Assembly (NCBI RefSeq): GCF_029873635.1
Contig: NC_080417.1
Span: 29,996,214-30,060,213, forward strand
Reading direction: 5' to 3'
Length of the DNA: 64,000 nucleotides
Source of the DNA: Malania oleifera
Taxonomy: Eukaryota; Streptophyta; Magnoliopsida; Santalales; Ximeniaceae
The first letter of the stretch is position 1. The number at the start of each line of letters is the position of its first letter. A program made the translations under genes and the position numbers. Positions 20,849-33,300 of this stretch are shown here, piece after piece. The notes under the pieces were generated by a model that saw nothing but the letters and a program-made list of their open reading frames with translations, was not told the origin of the DNA and ran no database searches.

Positions 20849-21075
20849 TTGTCTCTTGTCCTTGATCTCGGCAGTGAGTTCCTTTGGGTTGACTGCGACC
20901 AAAACTACGTCTCTTCCTCCTACCACCCTGCACGATGTCGCTCCGACCAGTGCTCCCTCGCCAGAGCCAATAGTTTCGGCGACAACTGCTTCTCCGCACT
21001 CCGCATCGACTGCAACAACAACGCCTGCGGCGTCTTCCCCGACAACTCTCTACCGCAGCTGTGTAGCACAGCCCT
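20849..21075 (+). pseudogene. Basic-7S-globulin-like aspartic protease gene fragment
   Basis: One open stretch reads LVLDLGSEFLWVDCDQNYVS, then SSYHPARCRSDQCSLARANS, and then CNNNACGVFPDN. This matches the N-terminal domain of plant basic 7S globulin / EDGP / xylanase-inhibitor-like proteins. Those are secreted members of the pepsin-like aspartic protease fold, in which this DLG..FLWVDCD region replaces the catalytic DTGS motif. The conserved cysteines of that domain are present. About 75 codons survive. The signal peptide, the C-terminal domain and a start codon are missing, and a stop codon lies just upstream. It sits in the leader of Copia-2, between its primer binding site and gag, which suggests capture of host gene sequence or insertion beside a dead gene. 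Confidence 0.75.
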
Positions 21076-21101
21076 CATCTCAAATTCAAACATTTCAAGG
21101 T

Positions 21102-21310
21102 CCAATTAAACATCTCTCCTGACACCACCATCCAATTAAATATTCTTTTGCATCTCCAATTCAATAATTCAAGCCCCACTTCCAATTAAATATTTCTCCT
21201 GACACCACTCCATATATTAAATACTTTCCTACATCTCCAATTTATCAATTCAAACCCCACTTCCATTTCAACAATTCCAGCCCCACTTCCAATACAATAA
21301 TTCAACCCAT
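21102..21310 (+). repeat. About 81-bp imperfect tandem repeat in the Copia-2 leader
   Basis: CAATTAAACATCTCTCCTGACACCAC near 21102 recurs as CAATTAAATATTTCTCCTGACACCAC near 21183. Each is followed by CATCTCCAATT and AAGCCCCACTTCC-like words, and a shorter third copy follows. It is non-coding and lies between the protease-gene fragment and gag. Confidence 0.6.
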
Positions 21311-24300
21311 CCATTAAAATACTCCCTTCCTAAAGACCCATACTGCGGGCCCTGTACCCGTCTCCTCATTCACTTTTCTAGCCATTTGTCCTCTTCCAAA
21401 TTTTCCCTTAATAAAACCCAGAGTCTTGTACTCCTATATATACGTACATCTAGCTTATCTTCTCCATCTTTTAATTAGGGTTGAATCCAATGAAGCTACT
21501 GTTATATCTGCCAGCGAAAATAGTCATGTTGTCTCAATCAATACATCCACACTTATTACTTCCAAACTTTCAAGCGGCGGAAACTATTTAATGTGAAACT
21601 CTCATATGACAAATCTTCTTCTTGGGTATGATCTCATGGGATTTGTAGATGGAACTCATCCATGCCCACCAATTAATGATCCAAAGTATAAAATTTGGAT
21701 TCGTCAAGATTGACTATTGCTTCTTGCTATCCAAATAGCTGTCACTGGACCAGTAGGACCAATTGTATCTCGATGCAAAAATGCCGAGGAAGCGTGGTGC
21801 AAACTCAAAAGTACATATGCCAACAAATCTAATACTCAGATGGTTAGTCTAATTGATTCCCTCACCAAGGTTAGTCAAGTAGGAAAGAGCATTTATGAAT
21901 TTATGCAAATTATTAAAACCATTATTGATGATCTTGCTATAATTGGGCATAATATGAGTGATGGAGAAATAGTGGTACATACGCTCAATGGTCTCACCGA
22001 TGATTACACAGAACTCAAAGCTACCTTACGTGCAAGAAAATCACCCATATCCTTTGAAAAATTAGTAGAAAAACTCATGGACTATAAAATGAGCCTCAAG
22101 CAATTACACTTGACAGATTCTCACATCATCGCCCAATATTCACAAAAGCAACACAACAAGAAAGGTAGAAACGGCACCTTCAATTCCTTTCCAAACCAAT
22201 CTCGATTCAGAGGAAACAATAATGGCTACCCAGGGAACAACAACAATCAGCTCCAACATAATTCCTATAGAAACCGTGGCAACCCAAATTTTTCTAGTTG
22301 TTTACAAACTCAAAGACTCTTGTCAAACTACTCAAATCAGACTTGGCGACCTAACTTCAATGGGAATCAACCTCGAGTTGTCTATCAATTGTGTGACAAG
22401 TCTAGTCATGTTACCAAACTATGCAGATCACGTTCCTTACCCATCACTTGGCCACAAGCCAACTTCACAACTCATGACACTCTGAGTAATTAGTTAGGTT
22501 GGATAGTTGACTCTGGGGCATCTCATCACATCACCTCAGATTTGCATAACCTATCCATTCACTTTGAGTATGGTAGCAATGATGATGTCAAGGTTGGAAA
22601 TGGTAATAACGTTCCTATCACTCATATTGGATTTACCACTCTTAACTCATGTGATTCCACTTTCAAACTCAATAATGTTTTGTGTGCACCTAACATCAAG
22701 AAAAATCTTCTTTCTGTCTCTCAATTTTGCTCTCAGAATAACACCTCTATTGATTTTTTTCCTTGATTTTTTTCTTGTGAAGGATTTAACCACTAAGGTA
22801 TCCTTGGTGTGAGGCCGGAATAAAGGAAACGTTTATGAGTGGCCTACTTCAGTTAGTAGAACAACCTCTTCACCACAACACTTCCCACCATTAGTCTCTG
22901 GCATAGTCGTCTTGGTCATCCATCCTCCAAAATTCTTCATCAAATCATTGCATCTCATAAACTACCTTTCTCAAAGTCCAGTTCCTTGTCTCATCATTGT
23001 AATGCATGCTTATGTAATAAAAGTCACAAACTCCCTTTTGGTGTCTCGTCCTTAACTTGTTCTAGACCTTTGGAAACTTTATTTATAGATGTTTGGGGTC
23101 TTGTTCCTCTCCCCTCCTTTGATAATTTTCACTATTACGTTATTTTTGTGGATTATTTTACTAAATATACTTGGTTGTATCCTATCAATAAAAAATCGGA
23201 TGTTACTTATGTATTTGAACGATTTAAATCTCTTGTTGAAAATTATTTTTCTACAAAGATTAAAACAGTTTATACAAATGGAAGTGGCAAGCCACCAGCC
23301 TCGGACATTTTCTTTTACGAGTTGGTATTCAACATCTCAAATCTTCTCCCCATACCCAAGAGCATGTCGGCACAGCTAAGCGTAAACATCGCCATGTTGT
23401 TGAAACTCTACTAACCTTGCTACATCATGCATTTGTTCCACTCAAATACTGGTCCTTAGCAATTCAAGTCGCCGTTTACCTTATCAACCGAATGCCCTCT
23501 CTCGTAACACATAACCAATCTCCATTCTCTCATCTCTTTAAGCAGTCACCTAATTATTTATCCTTGAAACTATTTGGCTGTCTATGTTATCCATGGTTGT
23601 GCCTCTACACCTCTCACAAACTCTAACCATGGTCTTGTCCTTGTATATTATTTGGCTACTCAACTCCACATCATGCCTATATGTGTCTTGATCACTGCGT
23701 CACCTTTCATCTTACCTTCCTTCACCAATTGATTATCTAAATCAACTCGGGTGTCTACTCCTACAACTTCTCCTAATCATTTCCAAGTGCATGTCACCTC
23801 CATCCTTTGAGTTTAATCTGTGTCTCCTCCTCTTACTTCTGCTTCACATGGTGAGTCTTCTCCTTATTAGAGTGAATCTCCCCACCAAACCATTTCATCC
23901 TCAAGGCCCTCCTCCACACCTCCGCCATTGGATGCATCAACTCCTTCCCAGGTAAGTATCTCATCTACAATTCCAGCAAAACCTCATCCTTATAATACCA
24001 GGCTACGTAATAACATTACAAAGCCAAAAACGTATCTTTGACCTTCACACAACCACCACTCCCTCCACTATTGAACCTTCCACGTTCAAACAGGCCCAGC
24101 AACACCTCTCCTGGCGACAAGCCATGAGCAACAAATACAATGTCTTACTCTCCAATCACACAAGGTCACTTGTTCCACGCAATCCTTCAAAAAATGTTAT
24201 TGGGTGTAAGTGGGTCTATAGAATTGAGAAAAATCCCTATGGGTCCATCGCTTGTTATAAAGCTCACTTAGTGGCTAAAGGTTTCCATCAACGATCTGGG

Positions 24301-24600
24301 ATAGATTATTCTGAAACCTACAACCCAGTTGTCAAACGTGCAACTATTCAATTATTACTTACTCTTGCTTTGACTAACGATTGGTCTCTTCTCCAACTGG
24401 ATGTAAATAATGCGTTCTTGCAAGGCTCTTTATTTGAGGCGGTTTTCATGGATCAGCCCCTCTGGCTTCACCAACCCTGATCTTACTGATCATGTATGTC
24501 GCTTACACAAGGCCATATATGGGCTTCGACAAGCACCTCGCGCATAGTACCATGAATTTCGTAATTTTCTTATCTCGGGAGGATTCACCAACTCGCGCAT

Positions 24601-25320
24601 GGTACCATGGTACCATATCGGATGGATGGTAGGTGAAGTTTAATTTCAACTAAATTGGTTGGTAAGTGGAGGTCGCTGCCTGTAACTCAAAAAATTTAAC
24701 AATATTAAGTTGAGTTGGTGGAACTGATACCGTCAAGTTTAATTTTTAATAAAAAAAAATGAAGAGAAAGATCAATTTGAATACAGATACTAAATCTCTC
24801 AAATAAGATGACACTCCAAATGGATGCCAACTATCAAAAAGTAAAGAAATGTTCACACGCCATTCCCAATGTTGTGCTAAACTCCTTACTTATTGAATCA
24901 TGCTATGTAAGGCAAGCTTGTCCCCAAACTGTTTTGCCCAATAAACCCCTACCACATGCATGGGCCTGTGTCGCTCAGCATTTTCCTTCATTTTTTCCCT
25001 TATTCACCAAACTCTCTTCAACATGGATGTTTAAAAAAAAGATCCATAAAGAATGGATGAGCTAGGCTTGGGGAAGCTCCCTAGCTAAAAATGGCAACTC
25101 CAACAATTGAAGAATAATCCACCTGAAACCGTGCAGGTATAAGCCTACAACGAAGGACAACCTTCAACCGAATCTCCACTCCACATCCTCATATTTTCAA
25201 CCACGCAAATGTCTAAATTCCCCCACCATCACCTTCTGCCTCCTTCCCTTCCCCCACTCCCCCCCAAAAAATTTTAAAAAATTAAAAAAAAAAAAAAAAA
25301 AAAAAAACTTACCCTGCACA
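24601..25320. other. Spacer between Copia-2 and the DUF620 gene
   Basis: 24640-24760 has GGTTGGTAAGTGGAGG and GAGTTGGTGGAAC with TCAAGTTTAATTTTTAA. These resemble parts of the Copia-3 LTR near 30640-30735, so a related LTR scrap is possible. The rest, including an open frame of 85 codons at 24808-25065, matches nothing I recognise. A C-rich then A-rich low-complexity tract lies at 25240-25307. Confidence 0.4.
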
Positions 25321-25365
25321 CGCATTCTTTCACGCATTAATTCACTAGATAAATAAATTAGTTTT

Positions 25366-25382
25366 ATGCATGCATGCATGCA
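25366..25382 (+). promoter_or_regulatory. RY-type (CATGCA) motif run upstream of the DUF620 gene
   Basis: The tract ATGCATGCATGCATGCA contains overlapping CATGCATG words, the RY motif bound by B3-domain seed regulators. It lies about 85-100 bases upstream of the ATG. It could equally be a chance ATGC microsatellite. Confidence 0.3.
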
Positions 25383-25465
25383 CAGATAGACATATAGATA
25401 GAAGGAATTGAAGGAAGGAAAGATATAATAGAGAAGCATATATACCGATCGATGAAGAAGAGATT

Positions 25466-28035
25466 ATGGTAATGAGGAGACTGTGTCCGAACTTGGAAAG
25501 GGAAGATGGGCTGGAGACGGTGCTGGAGGTGCCCATCCCGGAGGATATGTTCAAGAGCTTGGGGAACAATGTGGAGGTGCGGTGGCAGAACATGCTCACC
25601 TGGATGAAGGCTCAGAACTCCGGCAAGTGGTCGTCCCCCCTTATCGCCGCCCGCTTCAACGACCTCCGCTTCCTTCTTTTCATCGTGGGTTCCCCTCTCA
25701 TCCCCCTTCGCGTCCATCTGGACCACTCCATTCGCCGTCCCATTCGCGATTGCTCCATTGTAAGTTTTCTCCCTTGCAATCAACTAATACGTATCCTCTT
25801 CATTGCATTCATTATACACGTAAACACCCCTCCCTTTTTGAATTTCTTTTCTTTTTCTTAAGAAAAGATTGAATATATGTGTGCAAGGCTTACATGCATG
25901 TTTTTATATATAGACCTGAATATTATGAGTGTTTTCACGCAACTAAATATTAAATTGGGAGCAGCATTTGGTATTGTTTAGATCAGGTGGACAATACACT
26001 TGAGTATTGTTGTGCATATGTTTCTCTCTTAATAATTTTTTAAAATTTCAATAAAAAAAAAAAAATTTATCATTTTTTGTTGAATTTTTTTTTTAAAAAA
26101 AAGGGAATTTGAGTTGTATTTGACTAGCTAAAAAAAATTAAAAGGGAAGACAATTAAATATTACTTCCTCTCTAGCTATAATTTTTGCATAATTTTTATG
26201 CTCAGACATTAATTACTTGTATCATGGATTGTCAATTTCTTTATATATATACATAATGATATCCGAGACCCTTTGAACACTTGACTAATCCACCGGGATA
26301 ATGAGCTCGTTCCTCTACCCTCTTCACTTAGATATTAAAATATTATTTGTAATGAAAAGTTGCATCCCTCAGGACTCGAATTCTGACCATTAACCACATG
26401 AGTCTTGAGTTTACTACTTGAATCACGCCTAGAGAGAATTTTAAATATATATTTATATGATGTTTCTCTTAAAAGCTAACTAAAGAATAGATTTTTTAAT
26501 GATATAGTGGCGATTCGTTTTGAGGCATGTTTTATTTATTCCTTTAAGAAAATAAAATGGGAAAAATTTTAGATTAATCCATGTGAACTAAAAGAGACTC
26601 TTCTTTCTATAATAATTGCATAAATATATAATAGCTTTGAAGAAGTAAATCTTATGACACATTATTTATTTATTTATTTATTTTATAATGAAGAAATGAA
26701 CTAGAATATGTATAAAATTAAACTTGCTGCTCTAATTACATCTTTAATGTATGAGAATAAAATGTAATTGAAGAAAATAAAATCAAATTTATCCCTTAAT
26801 TTTATTATATTATTCATTTCAATTTTCTTTGCAACTATCAGTTCATATATCTACGATCCAAACTTGACATAAGTATTGATACAAGGAAATCATTGGTAAC
26901 TCAGGAATAAGGCAAAAGATTTACAACTCAAATATGTTGTCATTTACATTTATTTTTATTTTTTTGACAATTTCTTCAATCTGAGGTAAAGTACCGTTGC
27001 CTGTTATTTGCAACAGAAATTAAGATTGGTACACGTACTATTATAATTAATCTCCTTTTCGATATTGTTATTCATCGTTCAGGAAGCTTCAACGGCCAAA
27101 TACATAGTACAACAGTACATAGCAGCAACAGGCGGGCAGGCAGCTCTGAACTCGGTGCAGAGCATGTGCGTGACGGGACAGGTGAAGGTTGGTGCCTCAG
27201 ACTTCCACCAAGGAGGCGACAGCGTGAGGGCGAGAAGCAGCGAGGAGACGGGAGGCTTTGTCCTCTGGCAAAAGAACCCCGACCTGTGGTGCCTGGAGCT
27301 CGTCATCTCCGGCTGCAAAGTCACCTCCGGCAGCAACGGCAAGCTCTCCTGGAGACAATCCTCCAACCAGAGAAACTCCATCTCCAAAGGCGCCCCCAGA
27401 CCTCTCCGCCGCTTCTTACAGGTAATTTAATTTCCAAAAAAAAAAAATTGACAATTAATTAAGTAACGATGATCATCTTAACATGCATTAACAGAGAAGA
27501 CGTAAAAATTTTGTTGCAGGGGCTGGACCCGAGATCCACGGCGTACCTGTTTCTGGACGCGGTGTGCATCGGAGAGAAGATAATAAACAACGAGGACTGT
27601 TTCATCTTGAAGCTGGAGACGAGCTCCGCCACGCTGGAGGCGCAGAGCGGCCCCAACTTCGAGATCATCCACCACACGATATGGGGATATTTCAGCCAGA
27701 GGTCGGGGCTGCTGGTGGAGTTCGAGGACTCCAGGCTGCTGAGGATGAAGACGAAGGGGGAGGACGACGTCTTCTGGGAAACCAGCACGGAGTCGGTGAT
27801 CGAGGACTATAGATACGTCGACGGCGTCAACGTGGCCCACAGCGGGAAGACCACGGTCACGGTGTTCAGATACGGGGAGCAGTCGGCCAACCACAAGAGG
27901 GAGATGGAGGAGACGTGGAAGATTGAAGAGGTGGACTTTAACGTGTGGGGTTTGTCCTCGGAGTGCTTCTTGCCTCCTTCGGATCCATTTTGTGCCGCCG
28001 GAGGATACCGAGGTGAGGGAAAGATGAAAGACTAA
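25466..28035 (+). CDS. DUF620 family protein, three exons
   Basis: Exons are 25466-25759, 27083-27421 and 27520-28035, with phase-0 introns of 1323 and 98 bp, both GT-AG; joining gives 382 aa. The sequence matches the plant-specific DUF620 family (PF04788), whose biochemical role is unknown. Exon 1 gives MRRLCPNLEREDGLETVLEV, PIPEDMF and RWQNMLTWMKAQ. Exon 2 gives AKYIVQQYIAATGGQAALN, WQKNPDLWCLELVISGCKV and PRPLRRFLQ. Exon 3 gives GLDPRSTAYLFLDAVCIGE, FEIIHHTIWGYFSQRSGLL and HSGKTTVTVFRYGEQSANHK, and ends in KMKD. No signal peptide or membrane helix is evident, so a soluble protein is likely. An ATG at 25452 runs into a stop after six codons; the ATG at 25466 or at 25472 starts the conserved frame. 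All exons are intact and GC-rich, so the gene is probably functional. The third-exon frame continues open into intron sequence upstream, which is coincidental. Confidence 0.93.
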
Positions 28036-29940
28036 TGTAGTAATGTGTGTGTTGTTCGGGAAGTCTTTTGGAAGGAATTAAAAATTTAGCCCCTTCATCA
28101 TTTCATTCGGGAGCATTTCGGGACACAAGAGCAGTGATTGAGTTTCACACTCAATATTTTTTATGTTTCCAAGATATCCTTGGTTCTAAGAGCTACCTTT
28201 CCCATGTTTGAAAATATGGTGAGAGGATGCCTGTATATAAAAGCAAATTTGAATGGAGCATTGTAAGGAAAAACAAATGCTCAGTTAGGATCAAAGATTA
28301 TGTTGGTGGGAAGGAAAATTTGAAGAAAATTTATTTTTTATTATATTTTGTCTTTGTTTAAATAATATTGAAAAAGAAAATCTTTTCTAATATAATTAAA
28401 AATTAAGAAAAATCATATATTAAGGATGCGTAAAATTAAAATTTTATTCATTAATTTGACATATTTTTTATTTTCTTTTTTACTTTCCTTTATAACCAAA
28501 CATGAAAAAGTAAATTCCTCCATATTTTCCTTTCCTTTCTCTCTCATTTTCCAAGTTCCAAATGGGGCCTAAGGATCTATTTGCAGTAAGGATTTAAAGT
28601 AGGAAAAGAAAGCGAAAGGAAAATAAGGAGGAAATTTATTTTTCCTTATATTTTCATTCTCTATTAAATACTAGAAAAATAAAAGTTACCTTTAATATGA
28701 CTAAAAATTTAAAAAATATAATATTGATAGTATGTAAAATCAAATTTTTGTTTATAAATTTATCATATTTATATTTTTTATTTTCTTTGATAACTAAACA
28801 TGAAAATGAAGATTCTTTTAAGTTTTCCTTTTCTTTTTTGAATATTTTCTAAGTTTCAAAGCGGGCGGAATACAATTTTGATGCATCGAAGGTTTTTTTT
28901 TTTTATAGTAGTTTTAGTTTTTAGGCTAATCATGTACGCCTATTTGGGGAGTTTTTGTAACCAAAAATTCAACCATCGAGTTTGTCATTATTTTGTAAGT
29001 GTTCATCCTTGTATGGGCAATCCTACCTATACTCTTTAATTGAGCATTGTAAGGAAAATTAAAGAGATAAAATTCTGATGCATAGAAGATTTTTTTATTG
29101 CTCAATTTTTTTTAACACTGATCTTGCATTACCTTTTTTTTATTTTTTTTATTTAACTATGTACTCATGTAGCAATTTCTTACTCTCCAAAATTGTTTTC
29201 TTTATCTTTTATTGATCCTATGATAAAAATAGGAATAGGAATGATAATATGAAGGGAATTAGACATTGTTTTTTTTTTGTGAAAATAATTTTTATTTTTA
29301 CATAATTATTTTGAAAACGCACACACGTTGACATTATTTTTAGTACATTTTTTTAAAAAAAAATAGTTTTGAAAAACATTTTTTTTTTGTTTTTTGATTA
29401 ATAAATACACTTAACTTTGAAAAATTGAAAAAAGAAGGTTAAAATATTAAAATATTACAATATTTACAAGAACAAAATACGATTATATATTTTTATAAAT
29501 TTTGAATAAATAATATGCTTTAATAATAATAGGCATTTTAGATATGTTTCTTTTATTCTTATTAGTTGTGGATACAATATGTATGTTAAAACCATTGACT
29601 TGAATTTTTAATGTGTCTCGTTTATTTAGATTTACTTTTTTAGGGAATAGTGTGGTTTTAAAAACATGGAAAATTAGTTCATTATAAGAAGCGGGTTTTC
29701 TACATAGGATCTGGAACCCACTAATCACAAGATACTACATTAATTTTTTAGAGATAATGGGAAGTTAAAGAGACTTGTTTAGATTTTAAAATTTATTAAA
29801 TTACTAATGTGCTCATAATTTACAAATATTATAATTATAAAATAATTTATAAATTGGGGGCAATTTTGAAAAGACGATTAAATAAAAAAGAAAAGATTAA
29901 AAATCACCTAAACTTCTTATTTTAATAGGTAAGAGTAGTT
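28036..29940. other. AT-rich spacer with a diverged tandem duplication
   Basis: 28280-28570 and 28590-28865 look like two diverged copies of one sequence of about 290 bases. Both run through GAAAATTTATTTTT, a region with ATAACCAAACATGAAAA or ATAACTAAACATGAAAA, and end in TTTCCAAGTTCCAA or TTTCTAAGTTTCAA. The remainder is AT-rich with poly(T) runs. No gene, RNA or element with clear ends is seen. Confidence 0.5.
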
Positions 29941-29948
29941 CCATTGAA

Positions 29949-30158
29949 ATGAAAAGGAATGGGAAAAAGCAAGATGCTGAGAGGCAAGCTCAAAAGGATA
30001 CAAAGCAAGCTGTAGGGCAGAATAGACAAGGCTTGGCAATACAGAGAACAAATAGTAGATTAAGCCACATTCCCGAAGAAGAGCGTTATGCAGTCCACCA
30101 ATTCACTGCTTTGTTTGCACAAGCTAAAATAGGCAGCAATCCAACCACATTTTTGTAG
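29949..30158 (+). CDS. Small open frame, unrecognised (69 aa)
   Basis: The frame encodes a basic, glutamine-rich N-terminal half and then SHIPEEERYAVHQFTALFAQAKIGSNPTTF. It is less AT-rich than its surroundings, and the second half looks like real protein, so it may be an exon remnant of a host gene or an element. No family comes to mind, and no neighbouring exon was found. It may not be expressed. Confidence 0.2.
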   Translation: MKRNGKKQDAERQAQKDTKQAVGQNRQGLAIQRTNSRLSHIPEEERYAVHQFTALFAQAKIGSNPTTFL

Positions 30159-30399
30159 GTTGTCAAGAGTTAGAGTTTTAGTTTTTGAATTGAACCAAAG
30201 GAAGTAGGACACCGTCTGAGTTCCAAATCAATTTGAAGGGGACGGATAAATTGGATTTAATAAAAAATTAAAGTGGTTAATAGAAAATTTAAAATAAATT
30301 AAACAAAAAAAAAAAAAGTAAATGCACAAATATTGAAGCAAGTTATGTAAGCGAGAGTAGGGATAGAGAAATGTGAACTTTTTTTTAAAGTGCTTCATG

Positions 30400-33300
30400 A
30401 TGTGTGGAGGGGACTCATTTAATCACTGGTTGTGATTGAATTCAGTGAGGAAACAACATGCAAACACTCAATGATTTCAAAAATAATTTGAAAAAATTAC
30501 TGAGGACTCAAAATACAAAGTTTTTTCTTCTCATTGGTTACTCTCCTTCTAAACCACATATCTTACACACACATATAACTCCATATATATAGCAAAGTAT
30601 GGGATGATGGTGAAGAATAATTCAAAGAAGCAGGCTGGTTTTGGTGGAGGTAAGTGCCGACTGCAGCTCAACAATTTCAACGAAATTGGCTGGGGTTGGT
30701 GGAGGTAGGTTGCCTGTCAAGTTTATTTTTCAACATCCCCCCTTAAACTTGACTCTCCTGACTTTATCATTCTGAGCATTGTTTTCAGTCTTCATGTATA
30801 GCGCATGTTAATAGGGACACTTATCAAATCCACTCTTCTGGAAATAATCATCAATTCTCATGTTCAACGCATGAAGTGCCTGCTTCAAGCCACAGAATGC
30901 TTTCTTCAACTTGTACACTCTATCTTCTTTGCCCTTTTTCAAATATCCAGGTGGCTGATCGATAATATAGATCTCTTCTTCTAGAAAACCGTTCAGAAAT
31001 GTTGATTTCACGTTCAGGTGGTAAATACTCCATCCATTTTGTGCAGAGAGTGAAATTAGTAATCTGATAGTCTCAAGCCTAGCAATCCGGGCAAAGATTT
31101 CTCCATAATTAATCCCTTCTTTCTTCCTGTAGCCCTTGGCAATAAGTCTTGCTTTACATCTTTGGACTTCTCTTTGAATATTCTTCTTCGTCTTATAGAC
31201 CCATTTCACGCCAATAGTCTTGCAATCCTTCAGGAGATTTGTCAGCTCCCAAGTCTTGTTCTTATCGATGGATTGAATCTCCTCATTCATCTCTTTTCTC
31301 CATTTGTCTTCTTTATTAGCCTCCTCAAAGCTAACTAAGTCGTTAGTCAACAACAGACAATATAAAGTAATATACTCTTCCATAGGTTTTGTATTTTCAT
31401 ACAGATCAACTAGGTTATAGGCTCCTCTAGGCCTCATGTCTGAGATTTCACACTCAATTGGTGATGGAGTTTTAATCCTTTGTGGTGAATGGAAACCGTG
31501 TGGAGGTGTCTGCAATTCGAAGACTTATGACTCAATAGCCACTTCTCTTGTCTGTGTGGGTTCTTCTCCTTCAAGTGTCAATTCTGCATCTTTGGAAGAT
31601 TCAACCTGGTACCACTTTCAGAATTCATTTTCTTCAAAAATGACATCCCAACTGAAAATGACTTTCTTGTTGATGGTATTATAGAGTTGATATCCCATGG
31701 TATTGTCATCATATCCAACAAGGATACACTTCTCTCTTTTTCTTTTAACTTTGTCCTTCTTGCCTCTAAGAACTTGGTGTAGGCTATGGAGCCAAACACT
31801 CTAAGATGACTCACACTGGGCTTGTGCGTACTCCAAGCTTCATATGGTGTCTCTGTATCAAGACTCTTTATAGGACACCTGTTGAGCAGATAGACTACAC
31901 ATAACACTACTTCAGCCCAAAAATTTTTGGGCACATTCTTATCCTTTAACATGCTTTTGGCCATGTTAAGGATCGTGCGGTTCTTCCTCTTAGCTACACC
32001 ATTCAACTGGGGAGTGTAGGTTGGTTTGAACTAGATTTTAATCCCTTGTTCTCTAAGGAATTCCTTGAAAGCTTCTTCTTTGTACTCTGCTCCTTGGTTT
32101 GATCGGAGTGATTTGATGTGATAGCCACTCTGCTTCTCCATGAGAGCTTTGAACTCCTTAAATTTGTCAAACACTTCTGACTTCCTTTTTAGGAAGTAGA
32201 CCCAAGTCTTCCTATTGTAATCGTTAGTGAAGGTGAGGAAGTATCTATTATGTTCATTTGAAAATGGTTTCAATGGACCACACACATCTATGTGTACTAG
32301 CTAGAGCGGCATGGTAGATCTCCAGTCGGCATACTTTCCAAAGTTGTTTCTGTGTTGCTTGCTCAAAACACATTTTTTATGTATCTCATTCGGATGCTGG
32401 ATGTTGGGTAAATCTTTCACCATCTTCTTGCTTTCCAACTGCTTCAAGCTTTCAAAGTTGAGGTGTCCAAACCTCAGATGCCACGGCCAATCTTTGTTAT
32501 TGATGATGGCGCTTAGATATCTTAGCGTGTCATGATAGATGGCGAGAGAAAACATCTAATTCTTCGTCACAGTGACTTAAGTGATGAGCTTACCTTGAGC
32601 ATCTGATATCACCATCTGCTTATCTCTAAAGCTAATTTGTTCGCCTTTCTTCACAAGCTATCTGTGACTTAAGATGTTGGTCTTCATGTCTAGCACATAA
32701 TAGACATTGGAGATGAAAGTGTGACCTCTAACCTTCCGCTTGATCAGAACATCTCCTCTCCCTCAAATTGGGACTTTAAAGAGATCGCCAAAAGAGATCT
32801 CCCCCTGAACTTTCTTATCAAGTTCAATGAATAGGTTCTTTCTATCATTCATATGGTTTTTGGTTCCAGAGTCGAGGTATCAAACACTTTGGTATTGGGT
32901 TGAGTTGTATGCCATTAGCATCAATGACTCTCCAGCTATATCTTCAATTTCAGCAAGGTTAGCCTCCTCGTTAACCTTTTCTTGTTGTCGCCCCCAACAC
33001 TCGTTGCTATAGTGGCCAAACTTATGGCAGTTATAGCACTTAATGTTTCTTTTATCAATGTTCTAACGATTGTTGTAACCACTACCTCTTTTTCCATGTC
33101 CTCTTCCTCATGGGACGTTGTTTTATTGTCCACGTCCTCCTTGTCTACCTCGGTCTCCTCCTTTGGATTCGGTATATCTAGATCCTCTTCCGTAAGATCC
33201 TTGACCTCGCATTCATCCTCTGTGTGATGTCCCCCCTTAGTCATGTTTCCCATAAGTCAAAGATAGTTTTGACTGTAGGACTTGTTCCAGTGACTTACCA

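Larger units (their letters stand above)
20600..24600 (+). mobile_element. Copia-2: 3'-truncated Ty1/Copia relic
   Basis: A Copia primer binding site, TGGTATTAGAGC, lies at 20683-20694 just after an LTR end in CA (20682). The upstream LTR limit is uncertain. Parts on plus: gag of the UBN2 type, about 21490-22495; protease, about 22500-22770; pre-integrase and integrase, about 22890-23620; start of reverse transcriptase ([25 protein letters not shown]), about 24120-24540. Similarity ends near 24600, so most of RT, RNase H and the 3' LTR are absent. It has many breaks. The leader between primer site and gag is unusually long, about 800 bases, and contains a host gene fragment. It is an old element that cannot be dated without a second LTR. 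Confidence 0.85.

Noticed and set aside
24808-25065. An 85-codon gene upstream of DUF620
   Set aside because: No recognisable motif, ordinary composition, and no conserved neighbour or splice context.
27079-27894. Open frames of about 100-140 codons on minus and in other frames in the DUF620 exons
   Set aside because: They are shadows of the conserved DUF620 frame.
28256-29060. GAGCATTGTAAGGAAAA at 28256 and again near 29042 as element ends
   Set aside because: The shared word is too short, and the flanks do not extend the similarity or show target repeats.
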